64,000 nt of DNA from Hymenobacter perfusus (GCF_003944765.1 NZ_RWIU01000001.1:186001-250000), one strand, 5' to 3'; numbered from the stretch's first letter, positions 8,156 to 17,303 are shown. A program made the numbers and translations. The notes: generated by a model not told the origin, from the sequence alone.

Positions 8156-9598
8156 ATGAGCCAGCTTCCACCTCTGCCCTCCCGGCGCGAATTTATCAAG
8201 CAGAGTACCGCCGCAGTAGCCACGTTCATGATTGTGCCGCGCTTTGTGCTGGGCGGCAAGGGCTACACCGCCCCCAGCGACCAGCTGGTAGTGGCCGGGG
8301 TGGGCGTGGGCGGCAAGGGCGAAAGTGACCTGGCCTCGTTTGCCAAAACGGGCAAAGTGCGCATCGGCTACCTCTGCGACGTGGACGACCGGCGGGCAGC
8401 CCGCTCCGTGCAGGCTTTCCCGCAGGCCAAATACTACAAAGACTGGCGGCGGCTGCTCGATAAGGAAGCCAAGAACTTCGATGCCGTGTCGGTTTCTACC
8501 CCCGACCACACCCACGCCGTGGTGGCGCTGGCGGCCATGCAGCTGGGCAAGCACGTGTATGTGCAGAAACCGCTCAGCCACGACCTGTACGAAGCCCGCG
8601 CCCTCACCGAAGCCGCCAAACGGTACCCAGTGGTTACGCAGATGGGCAACCAGGGCGCTTCCGGCGACGGGGTGCGGCAGCTGCAGGAGTGGTACGACGC
8701 CAACCTGATTGGCAAGGTGCACACCGTGTACTGCTGGACCGACCGGCCCGTGTGGCCCCAGGGCATAGCCTGGCCCGCCCCGGCCGCCGGCGTGCCCCCG
8801 GAGCTGGACTGGGACCTGTGGCTGGGCACGGCCCCCGCCCGGCCCTATATCGATAAGCTGGTGCCCTTCAACTGGCGCGGGTGGTGGGACTACGGCACCG
8901 GGGCCCTCGGCGACATGGGCTGCCACCTGATGGAAGCGCCCTTCCGGGTGCTGGGCCTGCAGTACGCCAGCGCCGTGCAGGCCAGCGTGGGCAGCGTATA
9001 TGTGGATGAGTTCAAGCGCGGCTACTTCCCCAACAGCTGCCCGCCTTCCAGCCACGTTATCCTCACCTTCCCCCAAACCGACAGGAGCAAGCAGGAGGTA
9101 ACCCTGCACTGGATGGACGGCGGTATTCAGCCCGAACGCCCGGAGGAGCTGGGCCCGAACGAGCGGTTCGGCGACGGGGGCAACGGCATTCTGTTCATCG
9201 GCAAAAAAGGCAAGATGATGGCCAGCACCTATGCCGCCGAGCCCCGCCTGCTGCCTACTGCCCGCACCCAGGAAGCCCGCGTAAAACCCACCCTGGCCCG
9301 CGTGCCCGGCGGGGCCGACGGCCACTATGCCCAGTGGGTGGAGGCCTGCCTGGCCGGCTACGGCAACCGGCCCGTCAGCTCGCCGTTTGAGCTGGCCGGG
9401 CCCCTGACCGAGGCCCTGCTGATGGCTAACCTCGCCATTCGGGGCTACGACGTGCAGCGGCCCAAAACCACCGGCCCCGGCTTCGAGTATCCCGGCCGCG
9501 GCATCGAGCTACTCTGGGACCCGCAGCAGCTGCGGGTAACCAACTTCGAGGACGTCAACCGCTTTGTGAAGCGCGAGTACCGGCCGGGCTGGCAGTAG
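8156..9598 (+). CDS. Gfo/Idh/MocA family oxidoreductase, Tat-exported
   Basis: 480 residues. A twin-arginine signal opens the protein (SRREFIKQS, RR at residues 10-11, then a hydrophobic core to about residue 35). The NAD(P)-binding fold follows (VGVGGKGE near residue 48, then YLCDVDD), with the family signature VQKPLSHDLYEAR around 140-152 and YGTGALGDMGCH near 250. Such exported Gfo/Idh/MocA proteins in Bacteroidota act on sugars or sugar alcohols in the periplasm with a tightly bound cofactor; this substrate is unknown. It stands alone behind the terminator at 7935, and the next gene faces it. Confidence 0.88.
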   Translation: MSQLPPLPSRREFIKQSTAAVATFMIVPRFVLGGKGYTAPSDQLVVAGVGVGGKGESDLASFAKTGKVRIGYLCDVDDRRAARSVQAFPQAKYYKDWRRLLDKEAKNFDAVSVSTPDHTHAVVALAAMQLGKHVYVQKPLSHDLYEARALTEAAKRYPVVTQMGNQGASGDGVRQLQEWYDANLIGKVHTVYCWTDRPVWPQGIAWPAPAAGVPPELDWDLWLGTAPARPYIDKLVPFNWRGWWDYGTGALGDMGCHLMEAPFRVLGLQYASAVQASVGSVYVDEFKRGYFPNSCPPSSHVILTFPQTDRSKQEVTLHWMDGGIQPERPEELGPNERFGDGGNGILFIGKKGKMMASTYAAEPRLLPTARTQEARVKPTLARVPGGADGHYAQWVEACLAGYGNRPVSSPFELAGPLTEALLMANLAIRGYDVQRPKTTGPGFEYPGRGIELLWDPQQLRVTNFEDVNRFVKREYRPGWQ

Positions 9599-9620
9599 CG
9601 GCCCTTGGCTAGCGAGGGGC

Positions 9621-10076
9621 CTAAAAACGGTCGTCGTTGACTTCTATCCAGTAGTTGTCGGGGTCCTGCAGGTACACTTGCTTCACGCCGTCGGGCCGGA
9701 GGGTCGTCTGTTTTTCCTCGCCGCTCCAACTGCGGTACCGGGTGGTGGTGGCGTTGAGGTGGGCCATGAATTTCGGCAGACTTTTCACCCGGAAAGCCAG
9801 GTGAGTGTCTTTGGCATGGTCCTCTACCCGCGCGGCTCCCTGAATAAGATGCAGTTGACTGTGCGGCCCCATCCGAAACCAGACGTGCCGACCGTCCTTG
9901 AACGGCTCCGGAATCTGCCGCAGCCCCAGCACGTCGCGGTAGAAGGCCGTGCTTTTCGGTAAGTCATACACATACAGGGCAATATGGTTGAGAGCCGGCC
10001 GAAGCTGGGCTACCGCCGGCCCGACGGTCAGGACCACTGCCAGCGCAACAACTTTCCTCATTCTCGTGTGTGCCAT
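9621..10076 (-). CDS. VOC/glyoxalase-family protein with signal peptide
   Basis: 151 residues from ATG 10076 (an ATG at 10061 is equally possible). A signal peptide (VVALAVVLTVGPAVAQ) precedes a single vicinal-oxygen-chelate domain: LNHIALYVYDLPKSTAFYRDVLGL, HLAFRV in the middle, and YLQDPDNYWIEV at the end. The metal-binding positions resemble a glyoxalase-like fold with H (LNHIAL), H/Q and the terminal E (WIEV). Exported VOC proteins are less usual than cytoplasmic ones. Substrate unknown. It converges on the Gfo/Idh gene with a 22-bp gap. Confidence 0.82.
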   Translation of the reverse strand: MAHTRMRKVVALAVVLTVGPAVAQLRPALNHIALYVYDLPKSTAFYRDVLGLRQIPEPFKDGRHVWFRMGPHSQLHLIQGAARVEDHAKDTHLAFRVKSLPKFMAHLNATTTRYRSWSGEEKQTTLRPDGVKQVYLQDPDNYWIEVNDDRF

Positions 10077-10197
10077 CGGAGTTGCGACGGTGAAAAAGAT
10101 GAAACGGTTTAACTCAAGCGGCAGACTACAACCAGAAGTGAGCCAGGCACCATCCGGAGGGCATGCCACACGCTGCGCGCTGCCGCGTAGCGACTCC

Positions 10198-11319
10198 TTA
10201 CTGCCACCACCGCTGCTGCGGTAGAGGCTGCCCCAGCACGATGGGCTGGCCCAGCTCGGGGGTGGCAATGGGCAACTGGTGCAAAGCGGCGGCGGCGGTA
10301 GCGCGGCGCACCGGCTCGTTCCAGGCGTGGTGGGCCTCGGTGAAGGCACCCCAGTGTACCGGCAGCATGGCGCGGGCCCGCACATCGAGAGCGGCCTGCA
10401 CGCTCTGCTCGGGCAGCATGTGAATCTGCGCCCAGTTGGCATCGTACTGGCCGCATTCCAGCAGGGCCAGGTCGAAGGGACCGTGCTGCTGGCCGATGGC
10501 GCGGAAGTGCTGGCCGTAGCCCCCGTCGCCGCTGTAGAACACGCGGTGAGCGGGCGTTTTGAGCACCCAGGAGCTCCAGGAAGTAGAATTGCGGTTGGTG
10601 AGGCCCCGGCCCGAGAAATGCCGGGCCGGCGTACTCACGATGGTCAGGCCCGGCAGCTGCACCGAGTCCTGCCAGTTCATTTCCTGCACGCGGGAGGCCT
10701 CCACGCCCCAGGCCCGCAGGTGCGCGCCCACGCCCAGCGGCACGTAAAAGTGCGCCACCTTATCCTTGAGTTGCAGAATGGTTTGGTAGTCGAGGTGGTC
10801 GTAGTGGTCGTGGGAAATCAGCACCGCGTCGATGGCCGGCAGCTGCCCGGCCGTAATGGCGAGGCTGGGGTTGTAGCGCTTAGGCGTCACCCAGGCCAAC
10901 GGCCCCATTTTCACGCTCAGCATCGGGTCGAACAGGATGTTTTTGCCCCCGATTTCCACCAGTGACGCCGAGTGGCCGAACCACGTCACGCGCACCAGAT
11001 TGGGCGTTTTGCGGGTGATGCTGAGCGAATCGAGCGGGCGGGTGGACAGGGGCGCGGCCGGGGCGGCGTTGGGCACTTTGGTAAACAAAAAACGCCACAG
11101 CACCGAAAACGTGCTGCCGCCGGTCATCACCTCGGTGGGTTCCAGGTTCTGAAATTCGCCGTCGTGGTAGCGGCCGGTGCGGGCGTAGGCGGCCTGCTCG
11201 GCTTTGGTAGGTTTGCCGCCCAACTCGGGGCTGAGGTTGGCGAAGGCCACACCCGCCACTACCAGCACCGCCAGCAGCACCAGGGCCAGCCGGCCGGTCA
11301 GTTTCAATAATCTGCGCAT
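10198..11319 (-). CDS. MBL-fold metallo-hydrolase (NAPE-PLD/UlaG-like)
   Basis: 373 residues from ATG 11319, chosen because it begins a basic then hydrophobic N-terminal segment (RRLLKLTGRLALVLLAVLVV). After the anchor comes a spacer and then the metallo-beta-lactamase core: VTWFGHSASLVEIGGKNILFDPM, the zinc motif SHDHYDHLD, a later ARHFSGRG histidine, SGDGGY and MLPVHWG. This order is typical of the subgroup of lipid phosphodiesterase/UlaG-like hydrolases. Probably envelope-associated and facing the periplasm. The natural substrate is not evident from neighbours. Confidence 0.88.
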   Translation of the reverse strand: MRRLLKLTGRLALVLLAVLVVAGVAFANLSPELGGKPTKAEQAAYARTGRYHDGEFQNLEPTEVMTGGSTFSVLWRFLFTKVPNAAPAAPLSTRPLDSLSITRKTPNLVRVTWFGHSASLVEIGGKNILFDPMLSVKMGPLAWVTPKRYNPSLAITAGQLPAIDAVLISHDHYDHLDYQTILQLKDKVAHFYVPLGVGAHLRAWGVEASRVQEMNWQDSVQLPGLTIVSTPARHFSGRGLTNRNSTSWSSWVLKTPAHRVFYSGDGGYGQHFRAIGQQHGPFDLALLECGQYDANWAQIHMLPEQSVQAALDVRARAMLPVHWGAFTEAHHAWNEPVRRATAAAALHQLPIATPELGQPIVLGQPLPQQRWWQ

Positions 11320-11415
11320 AGATAGTCGTTGAAGTCGGCCGAAAACAGCCATCGGTAAGGTAGTCGGATTGAGGCGGGAAATATTGCAGCGGCGCTCTGC
11401 CCAAGCAGAATGCGA

Positions 11416-11519
11416 CCGTCATGCTGAGCATGCCGAAGCATGACCGTTCGATACTTCCCCAATACGGCACAACCCCGTCCGGTTGCCCGGACGGGGTTGT
11501 GTCACAAACGAAGTATCGG
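11416..11519. repeat. REP-like dispersed repeat with nested hairpin
   Basis: Starts with CGTCATGCTGAGC and CCGAAGCATG, then a pair of outer arms (CGATACTTC with GAAGTATCG) enclosing a perfect 15-bp stem (11468-11482 with 11487-11501, 4-nt loop). The lead sequence resembles the starts of the elements at 20035 and 30966. The inner stem may also serve as the terminator of the minus-strand gene ending at 11526, although it lacks a T-run. Confidence 0.6.
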
Positions 11520-11525
11520 CCGGAA

Positions 11526-11999
11526 TTAGCTGCGGCTGCCGGTGTCGCGCCGCTCGAAGCCGCCGCGCTGCTTGCCACCCGGGCGGTTGCCCATCTGACG
11601 CATCCGCTCCTGGCGCTTGGCCTCAAACTGAGCGTACTGCTTTTTCGACAGTACATCCTTCAGCTTCTTGTCGGTGCTTTGGCGGATGCTCTGGGCCTGG
11701 GCTTTGTGCTGGCTGCGGTCCTGGCCCGACTGGCCGCGCAACGCCTGCATCTGCTGCTGCTGCTCCTGGAAAATCCGGGCGACTTTATCTTTTTGCTTGC
11801 TGCTCAGATCCAGCTCCTTGGCCATGGCATCCAGGCGTTTCTGCGGATCATGGGCGGCGCGCTGGCCTTTGCGGTGGTCTTTATCGTGGTCATCCTGGCG
11901 CTGCTCCTGGCCACTGATGGCCCGGGCGGCGAAGGAAGGCTCGGCGGCGGCAGCAACCAGACCGAGGAAAAGGGCGAAACTCAACAGGTGCTTTTTCAT
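11526..11999 (-). CDS. Small periplasmic Gln/Lys/Arg-rich protein (CpxP/Spy-like)
   Basis: 157 residues from ATG 11999, where a signal peptide starts (MKKHLLSFALFLGLVAAAA, cleavage near AFA-like SFAARA). The mature part is helical and highly charged: DPQKRLDAMAKELDLSSKQKDKVARIFQEQ, then a second helix ending in LSKKQYAQFEAKRQERM. Two LSxKQ motifs correspond to the LTxxQ repeats of CpxP/Spy-type periplasmic chaperones. The tail is Arg/Gly-rich and disordered. A role as a small periplasmic chaperone or metal-stress protein is plausible but inferred from pattern only. Confidence 0.75.
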   Translation of the reverse strand: MKKHLLSFALFLGLVAAAAEPSFAARAISGQEQRQDDHDKDHRKGQRAAHDPQKRLDAMAKELDLSSKQKDKVARIFQEQQQQMQALRGQSGQDRSQHKAQAQSIRQSTDKKLKDVLSKKQYAQFEAKRQERMRQMGNRPGGKQRGGFERRDTGSRS

Positions 12000-12250
12000 G
12001 GGAAAAGGAAAATGGAAAGTGAAATTCAGTGGAAAGTGAAACGGTGTGTTCTGCCTCCCTCCTTTCAAACCAAGTGCCGCGTCCGGCCCCAACGAAGCCA
12101 GAATCCAGCAAGCCCGCTGAATAACCGACCAACTCCCCCTTTTATTCGCCCTAACCCCGGCAGGCTCTGGGCCGGGCCGAGTGCGGGAGCCACAAACCCG
12201 TACTTCACGCCCTACCTTGCCTGCCGGTTTCCTTCCTCAACGCCTTTCCT

Positions 12251-12985
12251 ATGCCTGTCACCACGCAACTGCAGCTACTCGGCCACGCTAGTTTCCGCAT
12301 CACCACGCCTGAAGGTCACATCATTCTGCTGGACCCGTGGCTGACGAACAACCCCTTCGTGCCGGAACCCCTGCGCCACCCCGAGCGCACCGACCTGGTG
12401 CTGCTCACCCACGGCCACGACGACCACCTCGACGCCGAGCTGCCCGCGCTGCTGGCCCGTACCGGAGCCAAAGTGGCTGCTCCTGCCCCCGTTCGGTTTT
12501 ATCTGCAGGAACAAGGCGTGCCAGCCGCGCAGTGCGAGGCCATGAACGTGGGCGGCAGCATTGACGTGCTGAACCTGCGCCTGACCATGACCGTATCCCA
12601 CCACGCGGCCCACGTCGATTTGCCGGGCAGCGGCACCAGCCACCACCACGAAGGTGTAGGCTTTATCCTGCGCTTCTCCGACGACACGGTGCTCTACGCC
12701 GCCGGCGACACGGCTCTATTCGGAGACATGCGCCTGCTGGCCGACCTCTATGCTCCCACTGTGGCCCTGCTGCCCATCGGCGACCGGTACACGATGGGGC
12801 CGCGCGAAGCCGCCCACGCCGCTCATCTGCTACGGGTGCCGCACGTCATACCGTTTCACTACGGCACGTTTCCGTCGTTGGTGGGCACGCCGGAGCAGCT
12901 ACGCAGCCACCTTGCTGCGGCCGACGCGGTGACGGTGCACGAGCTGGCGGCCGGCGAAACGCTGGATCTGGGAGAACTACGGTAG
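12251..12985 (+). CDS. UPF0173-type metal-dependent hydrolase
   Basis: 244 residues, normal for the family. It starts LQLLGHASFRITTPEGHIILLDPWL and contains the zinc motif THGHDDHLD, a further HHAAH, then YAAGDTALFGDM and PIGDRYTMGPREAA, which are hallmarks of the UPF0173 metallo-beta-lactamase-fold proteins. No signal peptide, so cytoplasmic. Reaction unknown for the family. Convergent with the ankyrin gene; a perfect palindrome lies between them. Confidence 0.9.
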   Translation: MPVTTQLQLLGHASFRITTPEGHIILLDPWLTNNPFVPEPLRHPERTDLVLLTHGHDDHLDAELPALLARTGAKVAAPAPVRFYLQEQGVPAAQCEAMNVGGSIDVLNLRLTMTVSHHAAHVDLPGSGTSHHHEGVGFILRFSDDTVLYAAGDTALFGDMRLLADLYAPTVALLPIGDRYTMGPREAAHAAHLLRVPHVIPFHYGTFPSLVGTPEQLRSHLAAADAVTVHELAAGETLDLGELR

Positions 12986-13074
12986 GCTTAAACTGGCCCT
13001 GCCGGAACGGCGGCTGCAAACCGGCGGGCCGATTGAAGCAGGCGCATGTTGCTACGCCTTCGTGCAAATGGATC

Positions 13075-13123
13075 AAACGACAACCGGTCCGGCGGGCTAC
13101 GCCCGCCGGACCGGTTGTCGTTT
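13075..13123. terminator. Bidirectional terminator, perfect 23-bp palindrome
   Basis: Two perfect 23-nt arms with a 3-nt TAC loop, GC-rich centre and A3/T3 ends. It lies between two convergent genes (ending 12985 plus and 13134 minus), the usual place of a shared terminator. Confidence 0.85.
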
Positions 13124-13133
13124 GTAACCGCTA

Positions 13134-13622
13134 CTACTCCTGGGGGAGGTGCTCCAGGGCCGTGTGGTTGCCCTTCTGCACGGCAAGGTCGCGGGCGGAG
13201 AGGCCGTTTTCGTCGCGTACGGTGGTATCGGCCCCGGCCTGGAGCAGACTGGCCAGCATATCGTGGCGGCCAAACAGAGTGGCGAACATCAGAGCTGTGC
13301 TCCCATTGCCGTTGCGGGCGTTCAGGTCGGCACCGTTGTCGATGAGCAGCCGGGCAATGTCGGCGTAGCCCTTGAAGGCCACGCCCATCAGGGCCGTGTT
13401 GCCGGCGGCGTCCCGCAGGTTAGGGTTGGCCCCGGCCTGCAGCAGCGCCTGCACGGCCTCGGCCTGGTTATCGTAGGCGGCCAGCACCAGAGGCGTGAAG
13501 CCCCGGCTATCCTGCGCGTTGACGTTGGTTCCCTGCTGTACCAGGGCCGTAATGGTGGTGGCGTCACCCTGGCGGGCAGCATTGAATAGCAGATCTTCGG
13601 GGCGGGAGGAAGTAAAATCCAT
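13134..13622 (-). CDS. Ankyrin repeat protein
   Basis: 162 residues from ATG 13622. Four to five ankyrin repeats are visible, for example GFTPLVLAAYDNQAEAVQALLQAGANPN, NTALMGVAFKGYADIARLLIDNGADLN and STALMFATLFGRHDMLASLLQAGADT. No signal peptide or extra domain, so a small cytoplasmic protein-interaction module. Partner unknown. The upstream open frame extending to 14252 is antisense to the SDR gene and is not used. Confidence 0.88.
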   Translation of the reverse strand: MDFTSSRPEDLLFNAARQGDATTITALVQQGTNVNAQDSRGFTPLVLAAYDNQAEAVQALLQAGANPNLRDAAGNTALMGVAFKGYADIARLLIDNGADLNARNGNGSTALMFATLFGRHDMLASLLQAGADTTVRDENGLSARDLAVQKGNHTALEHLPQE

Positions 13623-13793
13623 GAACGATGTGGTTGGGTAGAGGCAGTTTTTGGGGAGGTCGGAAAGAATAACACGCTGCCGATAGGCCGGTGGGCCGCC
13701 CGGTTTGTCAGTACGGCAGCGGCCTGAAATGGATAGCCCGGCAGACAAAATAGCCACGGCCGGGTTATAGCAGTTCACTTTCTGGCTTTGCGC

Positions 13794-14585
13794 ATGGATT
13801 TGCAACTCACTGGTAAACTCGCCCTCGTAACGGGCTCCACGGCCGGCATCGGGCTGGCCATTGCCCGGCGGCTGGCGGCGGAAGGAGCCGAAGTTATTCT
13901 GACGGGTCGCACGGAAGCCCGCCTCAACGAGGCCCGCGCCACCATTCTGCAGGAAACTCCTACGGCCAAGCTGCACAGCGTGGCCGTAGATTTCGGCCGG
14001 GCCGAGCAAGTGCAGCAGCTGCTGGACCAGGTTCCTGCCGTGGATATTCTGGTAAACAACGTGGGTATCTTCGAGCCTAAGCCCTTCGCGGAAATTTCGG
14101 ATGCGGACTGGCTGCGTTTCTTTGAGATAAACGTATTGAGTGGCGTGCGCCTCTCGCGCCAGTATTTTCCGCTGATGCTGGAAAAAAAATGGGGCCGCAT
14201 CCTGTTCATCTCCAGCGAATCGGGCCTGCAGATTCCGCAGGAAATGGTGCATTATGGCACCACTAAAACGGCTCAGCTGGCCGTGGCCCGCGGCCTGGCC
14301 GAGCTAACCACTGGCACGGAAGTAACCGTCAACTCCGTACTGCCCGGCCCTACTGCCTCCGAAGGAGTGGAGGAATTTCTGAAGCAGCTGGCCGGTGACG
14401 GTAAAACCCGGGCGGAAGCCGAGCACGAGTTTTTCCGCGACGCCCGGCCTTCGTCCCTGCTCAAGCGCTTCATCACGCCCGAGGAAATTGCCAACATGGT
14501 AACCTACCTCGCCAGCCCGCTGGCCGTGGCCACCAACGGGGCCTCAATCCGGGTAGATGGCGGCGTCATTCGTAGCATTGGGTAA
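13794..14585 (+). CDS. SDR family NAD(P)-dependent oxidoreductase
   Basis: 263 residues from ATG 13794; a TTG six bases upstream is rejected in favour of the ATG. Classical short-chain dehydrogenase features: cofactor motif TGSTAGIG near residue 12, NNVG near 82, the catalytic Tyr-Lys pair in HYGTTKTA (about residue 155-159) with an upstream serine in ISSESG, and PGPT after it. Cytoplasmic. Divergent from the ankyrin gene. Substrate not predictable. Confidence 0.92.
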   Translation: MDLQLTGKLALVTGSTAGIGLAIARRLAAEGAEVILTGRTEARLNEARATILQETPTAKLHSVAVDFGRAEQVQQLLDQVPAVDILVNNVGIFEPKPFAEISDADWLRFFEINVLSGVRLSRQYFPLMLEKKWGRILFISSESGLQIPQEMVHYGTTKTAQLAVARGLAELTTGTEVTVNSVLPGPTASEGVEEFLKQLAGDGKTRAEAEHEFFRDARPSSLLKRFITPEEIANMVTYLASPLAVATNGASIRVDGGVIRSIG

Positions 14586-14658
14586 ATCGGCGCGGGTGCG
14601 TTTGCTATTCAGGCGGCCTTGCTGGGGCCATCTGGGTGTCAAACGCACCTTTTGCTTT

Positions 14659-15816
14659 CTACCCCACCGCCCGCACCAGCCACCGCCGTAGCCACGACCA
14701 CTGGCCCAGCCGGAAGGCGGCTTCCACCAGCCACGGGGCTCGGGCCAGCAGCCGCATAAGCCGGTAGCGGCGGCGCAGGTCCTGGCCCAGCCGTAGTTGC
14801 ACGGCCTGCTCGTATTGCAGCAGGGAAGTCCGGCTGAAATCCTGGGTTTCGCAACAGCGGCGGGCGTGCTCAGCCGCCAGAATACCGCTGATTACCGCTT
14901 TATCAATGCCGTGTCCCTGCAGCGGATCGATGAGGGCTGCTGCGTCGCCGCACAGCAGGGCACGCGGCCCCACCAGCGGCCGGCTGGAGCCGCCCAATGG
15001 TAGCCCGAAGCCCTGTACCGGCCCCAGCGGCCGGGCCTCCCGGAAGCGCGGGGCCAGCAGCGGGTGCGTAGCCAGCAGCTCCGCCAGCACTTCTTTCAGG
15101 TCTACTTTTTCGCGGGCAATATCCGCCGACAGCATGCCGAAGCCCACATTATACGTGTCGTGGCCCACCGGAAACACCCAGCAGTACCCAGCCCGGTGCC
15201 GCCGCAGAAACAGGAAGTCACTGGTAGTAGCCGGCGCGTCCGTTACGCCCTGGTAGTACGCCCGCACGGCGGCGCAATGCCGGGCCCGATTGAGCGGTTG
15301 GGGCAGCAGGCAGCGGCCCACCACCGAGTGGGGCCCGTCGCACCCGATGACCAGATGCGCCGTGAGCACCTGCCCGTCGGCCAGCGTGGCCGTTACACCG
15401 GCAGAAGTGGCCGCCACCGTTTTCACCGGGCTGTCTTCCCGGATTTCAACGGCAGTATGGCGGCGCACCAGCGTGAGCAGCGCCTCATCAAAGTGCAGCC
15501 GGGCCGAGTTGAAGGCCGGGGCCTGCCACTCCACGCTCAGCTCCCGCCCGCCCGGCGACACCAGCCGGCTGCGGCGCACATCAGTGCGGTGGGCCTCGGT
15601 CAGCTGACGTAATTCTGCCGCGTACGCCGGGCGCAGGCGGGCCAGGGCTTTCAGCGTCGGGCCGGGAATGGCGTCGCCGCACACTTTGTCACGCGGGAAA
15701 CGGGCCTTGTCCAGTAGCACCACGCGCAGGCCGCTTTCGGCCAGGGCCAGCGCACAGGCAGCCCCCGCCGGACCGGCTCCCACAATCAGTACATCATACT
15801 CCGGAACTACAGCCAC
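14659..15816 (-). CDS. Geranylgeranyl-reductase-family FAD oxidoreductase
   Basis: 385 residues. The N-terminus is a Rossmann FAD site (VLIVGAGPAGAACALALAESG) followed by DKARFPRDKVCGDA, the signature of the geranylgeranyl reductase/halogenase-like flavoprotein family, then GCDGPHSVVGR and ALLCGDAAALIDPLQGHGIDKA near residue 290. It probably reduces or hydroxylates an isoprenoid or related lipid; menaquinone or carotenoid metabolism are possible but the neighbours give no support. The last 50 residues are Leu/Arg-rich, possibly a membrane-association helix. Confidence 0.87.
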   Translation of the reverse strand: MAVVPEYDVLIVGAGPAGAACALALAESGLRVVLLDKARFPRDKVCGDAIPGPTLKALARLRPAYAAELRQLTEAHRTDVRRSRLVSPGGRELSVEWQAPAFNSARLHFDEALLTLVRRHTAVEIREDSPVKTVAATSAGVTATLADGQVLTAHLVIGCDGPHSVVGRCLLPQPLNRARHCAAVRAYYQGVTDAPATTSDFLFLRRHRAGYCWVFPVGHDTYNVGFGMLSADIAREKVDLKEVLAELLATHPLLAPRFREARPLGPVQGFGLPLGGSSRPLVGPRALLCGDAAALIDPLQGHGIDKAVISGILAAEHARRCCETQDFSRTSLLQYEQAVQLRLGQDLRRRYRLMRLLARAPWLVEAAFRLGQWSWLRRWLVRAVG

Positions 15817-15858
15817 GCCCGAAAGTACGCACCCGGCTTCAGTTACCCGATTGGCTGC

Positions 15859-16299
15859 TTAGTTGCCGCGCCGCATTTCCTGTTGCCGCATGGGCATGGC
15901 GTCAATGGTGGAAAAGAGTTGCGCGGGCGGCAGCGGGGAGGTTTCGCGCCGTTTTACGCCTCCATCTTTCCCTATCAGCAGCACCACAAAGCCGCTGGCG
16001 GGGACTTTCAGCTGCTCACGCGCGTAGCGCTGGTCGGCGGGCGGGAGCTGGCTGGTAAGTACTTCGCGCACCAGCAGGTCGCGGGTATTCAGCTGTGCCC
16101 GAACCGGCCCCAGCAGTTGCTGCTGACGGCGCAAATCCGCGTTATCGGCGTTGGGTGCGCACAGCAGCAGGACGCGTTTCTGCCATTTGCTGGCTTTGAG
16201 CGTAGTTGCCAGAGAAGTAGCGGGGGCTGTTTGGGCCAGCGCAGCACAATGCAGCAGCAAAGTCAGCAACAGCAGAGAAGCGGTGATTTTCATATTCAT
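15859..16299 (-). CDS. DUF4174-type exported protein
   Basis: 146 residues from ATG 16299 (MNMK), with a signal peptide (ITASLLLLTLLLHCAALAQ). The mature part matches the DUF4174 pattern: WQKRVLLLCAPNADNADLRRQQQLL, then DLLVREVL and GFVVLLIGKDGGVKRRETSPL, ending in a short helix with IDAMPMRQ. It has a thioredoxin-like outline without the CxxC pair. Function unknown; periplasmic or secreted. It lies 27 bp downstream of the hydrolase gene on the same strand and may be cotranscribed. Confidence 0.8.
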   Translation of the reverse strand: MNMKITASLLLLTLLLHCAALAQTAPATSLATTLKASKWQKRVLLLCAPNADNADLRRQQQLLGPVRAQLNTRDLLVREVLTSQLPPADQRYAREQLKVPASGFVVLLIGKDGGVKRRETSPLPPAQLFSTIDAMPMRQQEMRRGN

Positions 16300-16325
16300 G
16301 GCAGCAGCACTGGTGAGCTTCGCCT

Positions 16326-17303
16326 TCAACGGCCAACGTTGCCTTCCAGCCACTCGAACACGTAGTGATAGGCAACGGCCCGCACGGCCGGCTCCGAGAG
16401 GAAGACGTCGTGGATGGCCCCGGGCACTGCCTGCGTGGTAACACCGGAGCCCAGCCGGGGAGCCAGTTGCTGAATATCCCTGACGTTGAGCACGATGTCG
16501 GTGCGCTGAAAATCATCCTGCCACTGCTGCCCACCCAGGGTGCGGTCAGAATGTAGCACCAGTACGGGCGGGCGTAGGCCGAGGCCCTGGCGCACCTGCC
16601 GCTGACCGCGCCGGATGGCCCGTAGCCAGCCTGCATTCACGGCAAATACGTGGTTGGGTTTCCAGGCCAGATCATACTCCCAGTGGCCCCGGTACGCGCG
16701 GTGCAGACTTTGCCCATACGTATCGGGCAGGCCGGCGGGCAGGGGCAGGTTGGGCCACCGTGCCCCCAGTGCCGCCGCTACCGGCACGGCTACCTGCCGC
16801 CGCAGCCACGACTGATGAAACTCCAGAAACGGACTATTCAGCACCAGTGCCCCTACCGACGGCGGCTGGCGGTGGGCTACGTACACCGCCGTGATAAGCC
16901 CGCCCGTGGAGTGTCCGCTCAGCACTATTTCCCGGTAGCCTTCCGCCTGCATCTGGGCCAGGGCCGCATCCAGGTCAGCGAAATATTCGGTCAGGTCCCG
17001 CACATTGTTGGGCCGCTGCTGCGGTAGCAGTGCCCGGCCGTACTTGCGCAGGTCGAGGGCATAGAAACGGTAGCCGTGCGCCGTGTATTCGGCGGCCATT
17101 TCGCGCTGGAAGAAATAGTCGTTGAAGCCATGCACGTACAGTACGGCCCGCCGGGCTGGGCCCGCCGGTACCGGCCGGCAGCGCACCAGCACCGCCCGGA
17201 CGGGGCCTTCGTAGTCGGCCGGCTGGGTCAGGATGAGCTGTTCGAAATCAGCGCCCAACGGGTCGGGCTGGTAGGAACCGGAAGCGGAGGAAGCAGGAGG
17301 CAT
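16326..17303 (-). CDS. Alpha/beta hydrolase (lysophospholipase-like)
   Basis: 325 residues from ATG 17303; the longer frame upstream is GC-rich read-through. Hydrolase_4 outline: VLYVHGFNDYFFQREMAAEY, YRFYALDLRKYGRA, nucleophile elbow SGHSTGG (about residue 143-149), an Asp in VLHSDRTLGG and the catalytic His in GAIHDVFLS. This order fits monoacylglycerol lipase/lysophospholipase-type enzymes. No signal peptide. Likely the first gene of a pair with the DUF4174 gene. Confidence 0.87.
   Translation of the reverse strand: MPPASSASGSYQPDPLGADFEQLILTQPADYEGPVRAVLVRCRPVPAGPARRAVLYVHGFNDYFFQREMAAEYTAHGYRFYALDLRKYGRALLPQQRPNNVRDLTEYFADLDAALAQMQAEGYREIVLSGHSTGGLITAVYVAHRQPPSVGALVLNSPFLEFHQSWLRRQVAVPVAAALGARWPNLPLPAGLPDTYGQSLHRAYRGHWEYDLAWKPNHVFAVNAGWLRAIRRGQRQVRQGLGLRPPVLVLHSDRTLGGQQWQDDFQRTDIVLNVRDIQQLAPRLGSGVTTQAVPGAIHDVFLSEPAVRAVAYHYVFEWLEGNVGR

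Noticed and set aside
13075..13123. Attachment site or recombination site
   Set aside because: A perfect palindrome between convergent genes with no integrase nearby is best explained as a shared terminator.
13788..13793. TTG start for the SDR gene
   Set aside because: An ATG six bases later gives the normal SDR N-terminus.
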